Below the pieces are notes generated by a model. It was not told where the DNA came from and searched no databases. It saw only the letters and a list, made by a program, of their open reading frames with translations. Of a stretch of DNA of 54,903 bases, positions 17,251 to 26,416 are shown piece by piece (position 1 is the first letter of the stretch; every line of letters begins with the position of its first letter). The translations under genes and the position numbers were made by a program. Origin of the DNA: a bacterium (GTDB taxonomy: Bacteria; Myxococcota_A; UBA9160; UBA6930); NCBI GenBank assembly GCA_024228115.1, contig JAAETT010000371.1:1-54903 (forward strand), in the 5' to 3' direction.

Positions 17251-18578
17251 GACGCAGCTCCCGTACCGTGCGAAGTCGCATGCGACGTACCCCTCGGTGC
17301 GAGCAGGTAGCGGGGCGCCGCGCGCTCTTCGCCGAGCAGGTGCCGGCGGATCCAATCCAGAGCGACCTGGGCGGTGATCACCCGATGGCCCTCCCGACTG
17401 AGGGGGAACACGAAATCCTGGGCAACGTCTTCGGCGGCTGTGGAAAGCGCGATCCAGACCAGGCCAACCGGCTTTTCGTCACTGCCACCGCCCGGCCCGG
17501 AAATGCCGGTGGTCGAGATCGCCAGGTCGGCCCCGAAGCGCTCCCGCGCCCCCCGTGCCATCGCCAGGGCGACCGGCTCCGAAACGGCGCCGTGGGCCTC
17601 GATCAACTCCTGCGATACGCCCAACTGCGCCACCTTCGCTTCGTTCGCGTAGGCGACGACCCCTCCCTGGTAGGTGGCCGAAGAGCCGGGCACCGCGGTG
17701 AGCCTTGCGCCGAGCAGCCCGCCGGTGCAGCTCTCCGCGGTAGCGATGCGCAGGCCACGCTCCACCAACCCGCTGACGACGACCGCCTCCATGGTCTGGT
17801 CCTCAGCCTCGCTGTACACCAGGGCGCCGAGCCGCTCGCGAATCGACGTACATAGCTTCGCCAGCCGCTCCTCGGCCTCGGCCTCGTTGGCTCCCCGCGC
17901 AACCGGGCGCAGGAGGTTGTCCGGGAAGCTGGTTCGAAAGCCAAGGCTCAGGTGCTCGTCCCTCGCCAGGTCCGCGAGTTCGTCCTCCAGCGTCGACTCC
18001 CCGATCCCGAAGGTTCGGAGCATCGTCGAACGCACCACACTGCCCCGCTCCTCGGCTTCCGGCGTCCGCGCTGCGATCCGGGGGATCACCTGCTCGTCCA
18101 TCATCTGGTAGAGCTCCCGCGGTACGCCGGGCATGCAGAAGAAGAGCGTGTCCTCGGCTTCGAACAGGCAACCGGGCGCCGTACCAACCGGGTTGGGCAG
18201 CGCCTCCGAGCCTTCCGGCAGCCAGACCTGCTTGACGTTGCTCTCAGCCATCTTGCGGCCGAAGCGCTCGAAGAACGCCTCGAGCGCTCGCAAGGAGGGC
18301 TCGTGCAGCTTCAGCTTGCGGCCGAAGGTCTCGGCCAGCACTTCGAGGGTGACATCATCTCGCGTCGGCCCGAGCCCACCGGAAACGAGCACGACATCCG
18401 AACGACAAGCCGCGCGCAGGAAGGCGTCGGTCATATCCTCCGGGGAATCGCAGACCGAGGCGTGGAAGCGGGTATGGACATCGATGCGAAGCAGGCGCTC
18501 GGAAAGGAACGATTTGTTCGAGTCGATGATCTCACCGCGCAGCAGCTCGTCACCGATGGTCAGCACCTCGGCGATCAT
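17247..18578 (-). CDS. cinA: CinA family protein (competence/damage-inducible; NMN deamidase type)
   Basis: This 443-residue two-domain protein has an N-terminal MoCF/COG1058 domain at about residues 1-170 (MIAEVLTIGDELLRGEIIDS, VSGGLGPTRDDVT). The C-terminal CinA domain at about 275-430 (TAESCTGGLLGARLTAVPGS, ISGPGGGSDEKPVG) can act as NMN deamidase in pyridine nucleotide salvage. The ATG at 18578 is backed by the family N-terminus and by a 4-bp overlap with pgpA. The neighbouring recA is a classic cinA partner. Confidence 0.94.
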   Translation of the reverse strand: MIAEVLTIGDELLRGEIIDSNKSFLSERLLRIDVHTRFHASVCDSPEDMTDAFLRAACRSDVVLVSGGLGPTRDDVTLEVLAETFGRKLKLHEPSLRALEAFFERFGRKMAESNVKQVWLPEGSEALPNPVGTAPGCLFEAEDTLFFCMPGVPRELYQMMDEQVIPRIAARTPEAEERGSVVRSTMLRTFGIGESTLEDELADLARDEHLSLGFRTSFPDNLLRPVARGANEAEAEERLAKLCTSIRERLGALVYSEAEDQTMEAVVVSGLVERGLRIATAESCTGGLLGARLTAVPGSSATYQGGVVAYANEAKVAQLGVSQELIEAHGAVSEPVALAMARGARERFGADLAISTTGISGPGGGSDEKPVGLVWIALSTAAEDVAQDFVFPLSREGHRVITAQVALDWIRRHLLGEERAAPRYLLAPRGTSHATSHGTGAAS

Positions 18579-19126
18579 CCGGCGCCCCCGGTGGCGAGCA
18601 GCGCCAGTGCCAGGACGAGGGCCGCGATCGCGCCAGCCACCACATCGTCCGCCATGACGCCAAAGCCTCCCGAGGTATGCCGCTCGACCCACCCTACGGG
18701 CCCCGGCTTGGCAATATCCAACACCCGGAATGCGACGAATCCGGTCACGAGCCAGAACATTTCCTGACCCGCCTGCTGCGGACCGAACACCATGCGCAGG
18801 GGAGCCAGGGTCAACAGCTGCCCGACCACCTCGTCGATCACGATGCGTCCATCATCCGTCTGCTCGAACACCGCCTCGCTCACGTCCGCCGACCAGACCC
18901 CCAGCGCGCAGAGCGCCAACCCACTGGCCACTAGCAGCCAAGAAGGTAAAGGCGAAAATAACACGAAAATTCCGACTGCAAAGGCAGAACCCCAGGTTCC
19001 AGGCGCCCAAGGCAGAAAACCCGCGCCCAGGCTCGTCGAAGTGGCGATTGCCACCCAGCGGACCGGGCCTTCGGGCGCGGAGTCGGGTGCCGCGGCGCTG
19101 AGCGCGCGACCATCGTGGGGTCCCAT
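18575..19126 (-). CDS. pgpA: Phosphatidylglycerophosphatase A
   Basis: This 183-residue membrane enzyme removes phosphate from phosphatidylglycerophosphate to make phosphatidylglycerol. Family marks are SLGAGFLPWAPGTWGSAFAV near the N-terminus, IVIDEVVGQLLTL in the middle, FRVLDIAKPGP and GGFGVMADDVVAG. There are three to four hydrophobic stretches. The ATG at 19126 gives a normal length; the frame extends upstream over unrelated DNA. It leads the operon pgpA-cinA-thpR-recA, each pair up to thpR joined by a 4-bp overlap. Confidence 0.93.
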   Translation of the reverse strand: MGPHDGRALSAAAPDSAPEGPVRWVAIATSTSLGAGFLPWAPGTWGSAFAVGIFVLFSPLPSWLLVASGLALCALGVWSADVSEAVFEQTDDGRIVIDEVVGQLLTLAPLRMVFGPQQAGQEMFWLVTGFVAFRVLDIAKPGPVGWVERHTSGGFGVMADDVVAGAIAALVLALALLATGGAG

Positions 19127-19265
19127 GGCTTGGGTCCGGGACCGGAGGAGGGTGGGTCTCGCCTCAGGCGGGGGGAGCCGGGCGAAGGGGCGAGGATACC
19201 ATCGGCGGAAGCCGCCCGCTCTTCGGATCCCGTACAAGCGCCCGGTTGAACCGAAGGCTCTCGGG

Positions 19266-21113
19266 ATGCCCGACGCCAACCACACCCTATCCTTCGAGCC
19301 GATCATGGCCGCCACCCAACCTCGAAGTACGCCCGAGCTGGTCTCGCTCCTGCTGGAGCTGGCGCGTGTCGTGAAAGCCCGTAGCTATTTCGAGCCGGGC
19401 GATCCGCGGCTGGGGCCTGTCTTCGAACACGCCCGCCGGGTGTGGGCCGCAGATCTACAACGCCACGGGCCGATCGAGCTGGCCATCGAACCGGGCCGAC
19501 TCGAGCAGGGCGGGATGCGAGTGCCCATCGATGGGCGGCTGGCGACTCCACTTGCCGACTGGCAGGCCCGGGGCGTCTGGCGCCTGCGGGTCGAGCCGGA
19601 GGCAGATGGCGACGCACTCGCGGGCCTCATCGAAGTACTGGCCCTGCCGGACCAGGCCCTCTCCGAGGAAGGTGGTGCGGGGCCCGCTCTCGCCCGTCGG
19701 GTACCCGACGGCGTGAGCATCGAAATGCCAGCGGATGCCCCCGGTCTCCCCATGCCGAAGGAGCCGATCCCTTCCGAAGGGAAACCTGCGCTCCAACCCC
19801 TTCCGAGGTCGCAGCCTGAAGACGACGCTCCGACACTCGAAAACGCCCGGGAGCCGACGGGAACCGCCACGCTCGAGAAACTGCGAGAGCAGACAGGAGA
19901 ACCCACGGATCCGATTTCGGGGCGCCTCGCCGAGGAAGGATTCCCGAGCGACACGGAGCAGACGCTTCCCAACCCGGCGAGGGCATCCTCCGAAAGCGGG
20001 GGAACCGGGGATGAAGACACCCAGCCCGTTGCCCTGCCGCTCGGCGAGAGCAGCGGCGACACCATGTGCTCCGGCGCAGGCATGCCTCCGCCAAGTGATA
20101 CCGCCGCTACGTTGCTACGCGAGATCGAGGGCTCGGCTGGAGGCAGCACCTACGCCGAGTTGATCGATGGGCTCGTCCGGCTGGTCGAGAACGAGGCCGC
20201 TGGCCTGGGGCTGGCAGCAACACTGCGCATCCTGGCCGCCCTGGCCGTAGAATGCGAAGCGAAACGGGCGGACGAAGAACAGGGGATCGCGCAAGCGGCC
20301 CTTCGCCAGCTTACGACGGGCGAACGACTCGATGCGGTGATCGACCGTGCGGCCGATGGCGGCGCCGATGCGGAGCGGGCTGCCAGCGTGCTGGCTCAAC
20401 TAGGTGAGGACGGCATTCGGGCGCTCGCCGTCTGCACGCTTACCGAGGCGGATTCAGAGCGGGCCGAGCGCCTGGCCTCCCGGCTGCTCGCCCTGGGGCC
20501 CCACGCGGCCCAGGCGCCCATCATCGAGGGCCTGGCCTCCCCTGAGCGTGAGATCGCCCAGCGAGCGATCGGCTTGGCGGAACGAATCGGAACCAACGAT
20601 GCGGTGGCACGGATCGCCGACCTGCTGCGCAGCGAGGATGCATTCGTACGCGAGGCAGCCGGTGCGGCACTCGCCCGTCTGAGCCAACCCGAGGGCGCAG
20701 ACGACGCGCAGGCCTTGCGAGCGCTTGCCCGGGCCCTTTCGGCAGCCGATCCACAGCTGCCTCCGTTGGCCATCGAGTGTCTGACTGCCACCGGAAGTCC
20801 GCGGGCCGTTCCCGCGCTTGCGAGCGCGCTTCACGCCGCCATCGAAGCCCGCGAGCTGGAGAATTCGAGGGATCTGATCCGGGCCCTTGGCGAACTCGGC
20901 CGTCCGGAGGCATCGACAGAGCTCGGGAAGGTGGTCCTGCGACGGGATTTCCTCGGTCGCAAGCGCCTGCGGGAACTCAAACTGGCCGCCATACGGGCTC
21001 TCGGCCAACTGTCCGGCGACGATGCGGTCGGTGTGCTCTCCCAGGCTGCGCGTCTGCGCGACACCCAGCTGCGCGAGGCGGCCCAGACCGCGCTCGAACG
21101 GCGGAGTCGTTAG
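19266..21113 (+). CDS. Large HEAT-repeat protein of unknown function
   Basis: This is a 615-residue protein. The N-terminal helical domain (ELVSLLLELARVVKARSYFE and onwards, to about residue 160) is followed by a long acidic, Pro/Ser/Thr-rich linker (about 165-290). The C-terminal half (about 350-610) is HEAT/armadillo-like repeats such as ERAIGLAERIGTNDAVARIA and AALARLSQPEGADD. HEAT solenoids bind other proteins; the partner is unknown. I prefer the ATG at 19266 (GAAGG upstream) to the one at 19305. It is divergent from pgpA and 9 bp upstream of ruvX. Confidence 0.75.
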   Translation: MPDANHTLSFEPIMAATQPRSTPELVSLLLELARVVKARSYFEPGDPRLGPVFEHARRVWAADLQRHGPIELAIEPGRLEQGGMRVPIDGRLATPLADWQARGVWRLRVEPEADGDALAGLIEVLALPDQALSEEGGAGPALARRVPDGVSIEMPADAPGLPMPKEPIPSEGKPALQPLPRSQPEDDAPTLENAREPTGTATLEKLREQTGEPTDPISGRLAEEGFPSDTEQTLPNPARASSESGGTGDEDTQPVALPLGESSGDTMCSGAGMPPPSDTAATLLREIEGSAGGSTYAELIDGLVRLVENEAAGLGLAATLRILAALAVECEAKRADEEQGIAQAALRQLTTGERLDAVIDRAADGGADAERAASVLAQLGEDGIRALAVCTLTEADSERAERLASRLLALGPHAAQAPIIEGLASPEREIAQRAIGLAERIGTNDAVARIADLLRSEDAFVREAAGAALARLSQPEGADDAQALRALARALSAADPQLPPLAIECLTATGSPRAVPALASALHAAIEARELENSRDLIRALGELGRPEASTELGKVVLRRDFLGRKRLRELKLAAIRALGQLSGDDAVGVLSQAARLRDTQLREAAQTALERRSR

Positions 21114-21122
21114 CTTCCGCCC

Positions 21123-21563
21123 ATGCCGGTACTGGGGATCGATTTCGGGAGCCGACGGCTCGGCCTCGCGGTATCCGATCTGGACGACCGCATCGCCTTG
21201 CCGCTCGAGCCCATCGAGAGCCGCGGAGCCAAGTTGGACGTAGCGGCGATCGGCGAGTTGGTGCGCGATCGCGGTGTATCGCGGGTGGTCGTCGGCATGC
21301 CAATCCACCTGGACGGTTCGCGAGGCGCCCAGGCCGAAGCCGCGGATCGCTTTGCCACGGGGCTTCGCGAAGCGCTCGACCTGCCCGTCGATCTGATCGA
21401 TGAGCGCTGGACCACGCGCGAGGCCGAGCGTGCGCTCGATGACACCGGCCGACGCGGCCGACGCAAGAAGAAGGCGGTGGTGGATTCCGTGGCGGCCACC
21501 GTGCTGCTGCGCACGTATCTGGAGCAACGGGCAGCTCGAGCGGCAGCGCGGGGCGCCGTATGA
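21123..21563 (+). CDS. ruvX: RuvX/YqgF 16S pre-rRNA nuclease
   Basis: This 146-residue protein of the YqgF/RuvX family has an RNase H-like fold and works in 5' maturation of 16S rRNA. The motifs are VLGIDFGSRRLGLAVSD with the first catalytic Asp, VVVGMPIHLDGSRG in the middle, and LIDERWTT followed by KKKAVVDSVAAT near the end. Length is normal. Its stop overlaps the mltG start by 4 bp; a ruvX-mltG pair is common. Confidence 0.93.
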   Translation: MPVLGIDFGSRRLGLAVSDLDDRIALPLEPIESRGAKLDVAAIGELVRDRGVSRVVVGMPIHLDGSRGAQAEAADRFATGLREALDLPVDLIDERWTTREAERALDDTGRRGRRKKKAVVDSVAATVLLRTYLEQRAARAAARGAV

Positions 21564-22558
21564 AGCGGATCGTGATCCCGATGGTCGCGGTCCTCGCAGC
21601 CGCGTTGGTAGCAGGTGGCTTCACCGTGCGACGGGCACTCACCGCTCCCAAGCAAAACGCGCAGCCGGTCGTCTTCGAGGTTCCGGAAGGCGCCACCCTG
21701 GGCCGCGTCGCCCGCTCGCTGAAGCAGGCGGGGCTCGTGCGACGCGCATGGGCGTTCGAGGGCCTGGCCCGTTGGCAGAAGCAGGGCGCATCCCTTCGCG
21801 CCGGTGAATACGAGCTTTCGGCCACGCAGTCGCCGGCGGAGATCCTGGACCGGCTGGCCCGGGGTCAGGTGCGCACCCATCCCTTCTCCTTCCCCGAAGG
21901 CTTGACCGCCACCGAGATCGCGACGCGCTTCGAGGAAGCGGGGCTTGCCGATGCCGAGGAGATTCTCGCCCTCGTGCATGACTCCAGCTTGGCCAAGGAA
22001 CTGCGCGTAGATGGCGACGACCTGGAGGGATACCTCTTCCCGGAAACGTATCGCTGGGCACGCGGCGTCGGCGCGCGGGCGATGATCGAAGATCTCGTGG
22101 AGCAGTTCCGCCTGGCCTGGGCACCGCTCGCGGAGACCGCCCAGACCCGGGGACTATCGATGCATGAGGTCGTCGTTCTCGCATCGATCGTGGAGAAGGA
22201 AACCGGCGCGCCCGAGGAGCGGCCTCGCATCGCGGCCGTCTTCCTGAACCGGCTCGAGCGCGGAATGCGCCTCGAAACGGATCCATCGGTGATCTACGGC
22301 ATCCCGGATTTCGACGGCAACCTGCGCCGAATCCACCTCGAAGACACCTCGAACGTCTACAACACGTACAAGATCCCCGGCCTGCCACCGGGACCGATCG
22401 CCAACCCGGGCGCGGCCGCGTTGCGTGCCGTGGTGGAGCCGAACGAGGACGAAGAAGCTCTCTTCTTCGTCTCGAAGAACGATGGTACCCATCACTTCTC
22501 GCGCACCTACGCCGAGCACGCCCGGGCCGTCGATCGCTACCAACGAGGACACAGGTGA
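21560..22558 (+). CDS. mltG: Endolytic transglycosylase MltG
   Basis: This 332-residue YceG-like enzyme cuts nascent glycan strands in peptidoglycan and is thought to end their growth. An N-terminal membrane anchor (residues 5-22) precedes a LysM-like segment (FEVPEGATLGRVARSLKQAG). The catalytic domain contains VLASIVEKETG, where E212 aligns with the E. coli catalytic Glu, then FLNRLERGMRLETDPSVIYG and YNTYKIPGLPPGPIANPG. It is coupled to ruvX by ATGA and to the next gene by GTGA. Confidence 0.95.
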   Translation: MKRIVIPMVAVLAAALVAGGFTVRRALTAPKQNAQPVVFEVPEGATLGRVARSLKQAGLVRRAWAFEGLARWQKQGASLRAGEYELSATQSPAEILDRLARGQVRTHPFSFPEGLTATEIATRFEEAGLADAEEILALVHDSSLAKELRVDGDDLEGYLFPETYRWARGVGARAMIEDLVEQFRLAWAPLAETAQTRGLSMHEVVVLASIVEKETGAPEERPRIAAVFLNRLERGMRLETDPSVIYGIPDFDGNLRRIHLEDTSNVYNTYKIPGLPPGPIANPGAAALRAVVEPNEDEEALFFVSKNDGTHHFSRTYAEHARAVDRYQRGHR

Positions 22559-23172
22559 GCGCTTCCGATCCCCGCACCTATTTCACCGAACTCTTTCCCG
22601 CCCAATGGGCTCGAACGCTCCGGGAGCAGGAGCGGGCCGTCGAAACCTCCCAGCGCGTGCTCGACGATCTGCGCGGTGTCAACGCGACGATGTTGATCGA
22701 GGTGCGCGGGGAGGGCGGCGGAAGCTTCACCCTGAACATAGTCGACGGCGTCATGGCACAAGGCGACGCAGCGACTCACCCGCCCTTCCTGACCCTCGTG
22801 CTCGAGCGGCCGGATTTCGAACGATTGGCCAGCGAAGCCGGCGATTCGCCCCTGGGCTTCCTCGGCGCGTTGGCCAGCCAGGGCGGCGACCTCAAGATCA
22901 CCGCCTCGAGGATGGAGAACCTGGAGCTCCTCACCGGCACCCTGCGCTTCCAGCTCCAGGGCGAAGGAGGCTTCGCCTTGCTCGCTCATTTCGGCAAGGA
23001 CCCCCTACCGACCGAGCCCACCACCACCATCCGTGTCGATCGAGAAGCCTACGAAGCCCTCAAGACAGGCGAACTCGCCGCTCAGGATGCCTTCCTCTCC
23101 GGCCAGATCGAACTCGACGGCGACATGCAACTCGCCATGCAGCTGGCCCTGGCCGTCCTCTCCCCCGAATAA
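22555..23172 (+). CDS. SCP2 sterol-binding domain protein
   Basis: This is a 205-residue cytosolic protein. The C-terminal part (about 100-203) fits the SCP2 fold, with the phrase GDLKITASRMENLELLTGTL and a terminal segment (LSGQIELDGDMQLAMQLALA) typical of SCP2 lipid-binding domains. The N-terminal half (GSFTLNIVDGVMAQGD) resembles the strand part of the same fold. It is likely to bind hydrophobic molecules; the ligand is unknown. The GTG start at 22555 overlaps the mltG stop, so it is translationally coupled. Confidence 0.8.
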   Translation: MSASDPRTYFTELFPAQWARTLREQERAVETSQRVLDDLRGVNATMLIEVRGEGGGSFTLNIVDGVMAQGDAATHPPFLTLVLERPDFERLASEAGDSPLGFLGALASQGGDLKITASRMENLELLTGTLRFQLQGEGGFALLAHFGKDPLPTEPTTTIRVDREAYEALKTGELAAQDAFLSGQIELDGDMQLAMQLALAVLSPE

Positions 23173-23204
23173 CCGCGACGGGCTGCTGGGCTCAGGAACA
23201 GGGA

Positions 23205-23224
23205 AACCCTTTTCGTGAAGGGTT
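23205..23224. terminator. Stem-loop after the ruvX-mltG-SCP2 operon
   Basis: AACCCTT (23205-23211) pairs with AAGGGTT (23218-23224) around the loop TTCGTG, 32 bp after the stop of the SCP2 gene. There is no clear T tract, so terminator activity is possible but unproven. The rest of the 182-bp gap to the next gene (convergent) shows no gene. Confidence 0.4.
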
Positions 23225-23354
23225 ACCCTCGGAGGACTCGATCGGCTCGCCGATGTACGAGGACTTCCAGAGCGGGCGACGGACGTACTTCGCCTACGCG
23301 CTGAGGGCGAGCTAGCCAGACGCAGCACGTCCAGAACCTGATGCAAAGCGCAAC

Positions 23355-24605
23355 TCAGCGGATGGCGAGGGTGCTGGGATCGTTGTCCATCAGCGCATAG
23401 CGGCACATGAAATCCACCAGGGCCGGGCTGTAGCGCTTCGACGAAGCCTCGCCAGTGAAGACCCGCGGCACGTGCTTGCGGAAATGGAAATCCATCATGC
23501 GCCCGATGGGCGTATGTCGCACGACCTCTCCGACCTTGAAGAGCGTGAATAGCCTGCCGTCGTAGAAATGGTCGATGGTCTTCTGCCAGGCCTGGATGTG
23601 ATGCCGCACGTGCTGGTCGTAGCGCCGCATGGCGCGTTCGTCGCCCCCGGCCAGGATCGCCTTCGAGAGGGCCTTCGCTCCGTCGAAGGCCAGCAACAGA
23701 CCGCTCGAGAAGACAGGATCCACGAAACCGAAGGTGTCGCCTAGCAATACCCAACCGTTCCCGAAGCCTCGCTTCGAGACCAGTTGATAGTTCGTGTACT
23801 TGAGCACGGAAGTAATGCGCCGGGGTGAGTCTCCCCAGAGCTTGATCACAGGCTCTCGGGCCAGGATTGCGTCGAACTGCTCCTCGAGACTCGCACCCAG
23901 GGATTTCACGTAATCCGAATCGGCCACGAAGCCCACGGACATCTTCCCGGGCAGGGGGATGCGCCAGCTCCATCCGTGACTGAGGGTATCCGTATGAACA
24001 TTGCCTTCGATCACCTGGGCAACGCCGTCGCAATGCGCGAAGAGTGCCGTATCCCTGCGGTCACCGTGCTGATAGGGGAGATCGAGCAGGTTCGGAAGCA
24101 TGCGCGGGCGCCCACTGGCATCCACGATGAGATCAGGCTGGCCCTCGAAGACGTCCTTCGTGTGGCCGAGGGTCTCCGGAGTGAGCTGCACCCGATCCGA
24201 TTTGCCCACCCGCTCGACCCGCGCCGTCTCTCGCACCAGCTTGGCGCCGGAGCGCGCCGCTACCTCGGAGATGGAGGCGTCGAGCTTGTCGCGCGGAACG
24301 TTGTAGGAGTAGCTGGTCTTCGCACCGCGCACCTCCGCGAACCTGAAGCTCAAGCTCTCTTCGCTGTTGAAGATGAAGCTCGCCCCTTCCTTGAAGGTGC
24401 TGTAACTGCGCACCTCATCCTCGATTCCGAGCTCGGCGAGGAACGGAACGGTGGCCGGGACGAGGGATTCACCGACGATGATCGGCGGCCGGTTGCCCTT
24501 GTCGAAGAGCACGACCTTCCGGCCGGCGCGGCCCAGATAGAAAGCAAGGGCGGAGCCTGCCGGGCCACCGCCGATGATGGCTACGCTGCGAATTCGGCTG
24601 CCCAT
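23355..24605 (-). CDS. Flavin-dependent halogenase-like FAD oxidoreductase A
   Basis: This 416-residue flavoprotein resembles FAD-dependent halogenases and related monooxygenases. The FAD motif IIGGGPAGSALAFYLGRAG lies at about residues 10-28, GESLVP at 45-50, and LIVDASGRPRML at 159-170. The halogenase-type W-x-W-x-I-P motif is present as WSWRIP (212-217), followed by GDTFGFVDPVFSSG. I do not see a lysine in the stretch after GES where the halogenase catalytic Lys is expected, so it may be a monooxygenase or reductase instead. It is divergent from a second protein of the same superfamily across 193 bp, and its substrate is unknown. Confidence 0.75.
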   Translation of the reverse strand: MGSRIRSVAIIGGGPAGSALAFYLGRAGRKVVLFDKGNRPPIIVGESLVPATVPFLAELGIEDEVRSYSTFKEGASFIFNSEESLSFRFAEVRGAKTSYSYNVPRDKLDASISEVAARSGAKLVRETARVERVGKSDRVQLTPETLGHTKDVFEGQPDLIVDASGRPRMLPNLLDLPYQHGDRRDTALFAHCDGVAQVIEGNVHTDTLSHGWSWRIPLPGKMSVGFVADSDYVKSLGASLEEQFDAILAREPVIKLWGDSPRRITSVLKYTNYQLVSKRGFGNGWVLLGDTFGFVDPVFSSGLLLAFDGAKALSKAILAGGDERAMRRYDQHVRHHIQAWQKTIDHFYDGRLFTLFKVGEVVRHTPIGRMMDFHFRKHVPRVFTGEASSKRYSPALVDFMCRYALMDNDPSTLAIR

Positions 24606-24798
24606 GTCGGCGAACGCTAGGGAACGGAAAATCGACGGGCAAGCTGAGTTTCGTGCGAATCCGACCTGCAGGGCCGTGACGGCTCATCCTCCCCCGACAG
24701 GTTGGCGAATTGCCACACTCCGATCTCGGGTGCCTCGAGCATTCCGGCCATCATCAGAGCTTCCGCGGCTTCGATCCGTCTTCTATCTTCCACCCCCG

Positions 24799-26376
24799 GT
24801 GAGCACCACAACGCTGGACGTAGCCATCATCGGCGGAGGCATGGCGGGAAGCCTGCTGGCACGCCAGCTCTCCCGGACCCTTCCCGGCCGGCGAATCGCC
24901 GTATTCGACAAGAAGACCCGCTTCTCGCTGAATATCGGCGAGTCGATGGTCGAAATCGCCAGCCACTACTTCGTGAAGAGGCTGGGGCTCGGCAGCTACC
25001 TCTACGACCGCCACTACCCGAAGAACGGCCTGCGCTTCTTCTTCGACAGCCCGGAGCTGGACGTTCCTCTACAGGAAATGAGCGAGATCGGCTCGGCCGG
25101 GATCCCGTTGATTCCCGCGTTCCAGATCGATCGCAGCCGGCTAGAAGCCGACCTGATCGGCATGAACCGGCAAGCCGGCATCGATGTGCGGCTGGGAACG
25201 AAGGTGGAGAAGATCGAGTGCGGCGAAGAGGGGCGGAACCACCGCCTGGTGGTCTCGACCGGTGGAGAGTCGGAGACGATCGAGAGCCGCTGGCTCGTGG
25301 ACGCCAGTGGGCGCAACCGGATGCTCGCACGCCAGTTCGAGCTGAACGTTCCGGTGGACGACCTCGACAACGCGTCGGTCTGGGGCTGGTTCGAAGGCGT
25401 CAAGGATATCGACAGCCTCGGTCCCGATTCCTTCCGGGAGCGCGTGCGTTGGACTCCGCGCCGACTTTCGACCCTCCACTTCCTGGCGCGCGGGTATTGG
25501 ATCTGGTTCATCCCGCTACAGAACGGACTCACCAGCATCGGCGTGGTTTGTGATCGCGGCCGCTTCGACATGGACTGGCGCACGACCGAGGGATTCGTCG
25601 AATTCCTGCGCAGCCACCGCGCCGTGGCCTCCTTGCTCCAGGATGCCAAGGTGGTCGAGACCCAATGCTTCATGCACCTGGCCTACGGCACGAAGCGCTT
25701 CTACAGCCCGAACCGCTGGGCACTGGCAGGAGAAGCCTCGGCATTCCCAGATCCGTTCTACAGCCCGGGCGCCGACTTCATCGCGCTCGGAAACGACTTC
25801 ACCGCGGACTTGATCGTCCGGGACCTCGGAGGCGAGGACGCAGAAGCCCTCGGTGCTCGCGTGGATCTCTACGATGAATTCATGCAGTTTCGAGTCGAGG
25901 CAGCGATGCGCCTCTATCGGGATCAGTACTCGGTGCTGGGAAGCTACGAGCTCTGCAAGCTCAAATGGGATTTCGATGTCGCCTGCTACTACAACCTCTG
26001 GGTCTCATCCTACTTCCAGGACAAGCACCTGAACGCCCGCCAGCTCAAGCGCCAACTGATCCAACGCAACTACGTTCTCACTGCACTCTCGAACTTTGCC
26101 TCCTTCTTCCAGAGGATCGACGAGCACCTGACCAGCTGCGGAACCTATCATCGCGCAAACCGAGGTCACTTCTCCGACGGTCAAGACCTGTTGGGCTTCG
26201 CAGGAGAAATAGGCACTCCCACGACCGACAAGGAAGAACTGCGCAGGACCGAGCGGATCTTCAACGCTGTCCGGGACCGGGGCCTCGATCTGCTGGAAGG
26301 CGTCTCCGAGCCTGCAGAACGGGAGCCCAGGCCGCTGACCTGGTTCATGGCGCCCCGGAAGCTCGAAGAGGGATGA
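24799..26376 (+). CDS. Flavin-dependent halogenase-like FAD oxidoreductase B
   Basis: This 525-residue flavoprotein is of the same superfamily as its divergent neighbour but clearly diverged. The FAD motif AIIGGGMAGSLLARQLSR lies at about residues 9-26, GESMVE at 48-53 and WLVDASGRNRML at 165-176. A W-x-W-x-I-P motif appears as WIWFIP (234-239), then GEASAFPDPFYSPGADF. The C-terminal 150 residues form an extra helical region absent from protein A. I chose the GTG at 24799 because the conserved fold begins there; the ribosome binding site is weak. It could halogenate or hydroxylate an aromatic or acyl substrate. Confidence 0.75.
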   Translation: MSTTTLDVAIIGGGMAGSLLARQLSRTLPGRRIAVFDKKTRFSLNIGESMVEIASHYFVKRLGLGSYLYDRHYPKNGLRFFFDSPELDVPLQEMSEIGSAGIPLIPAFQIDRSRLEADLIGMNRQAGIDVRLGTKVEKIECGEEGRNHRLVVSTGGESETIESRWLVDASGRNRMLARQFELNVPVDDLDNASVWGWFEGVKDIDSLGPDSFRERVRWTPRRLSTLHFLARGYWIWFIPLQNGLTSIGVVCDRGRFDMDWRTTEGFVEFLRSHRAVASLLQDAKVVETQCFMHLAYGTKRFYSPNRWALAGEASAFPDPFYSPGADFIALGNDFTADLIVRDLGGEDAEALGARVDLYDEFMQFRVEAAMRLYRDQYSVLGSYELCKLKWDFDVACYYNLWVSSYFQDKHLNARQLKRQLIQRNYVLTALSNFASFFQRIDEHLTSCGTYHRANRGHFSDGQDLLGFAGEIGTPTTDKEELRRTERIFNAVRDRGLDLLEGVSEPAEREPRPLTWFMAPRKLEEG

Positions 26377-26416
26377 GCCGGAGACCCATGAGTCTCTCTC
26401 GGTAGGGATCGCTGGT

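Noticed and set aside
23173-23315. Possible gene remnant after the SCP2 gene (ending GRRTYFAYALRAS in one frame)
   Set aside because: It is too short to name a parent family, and the open frame is mostly antisense or out of frame with the SCP2 gene.
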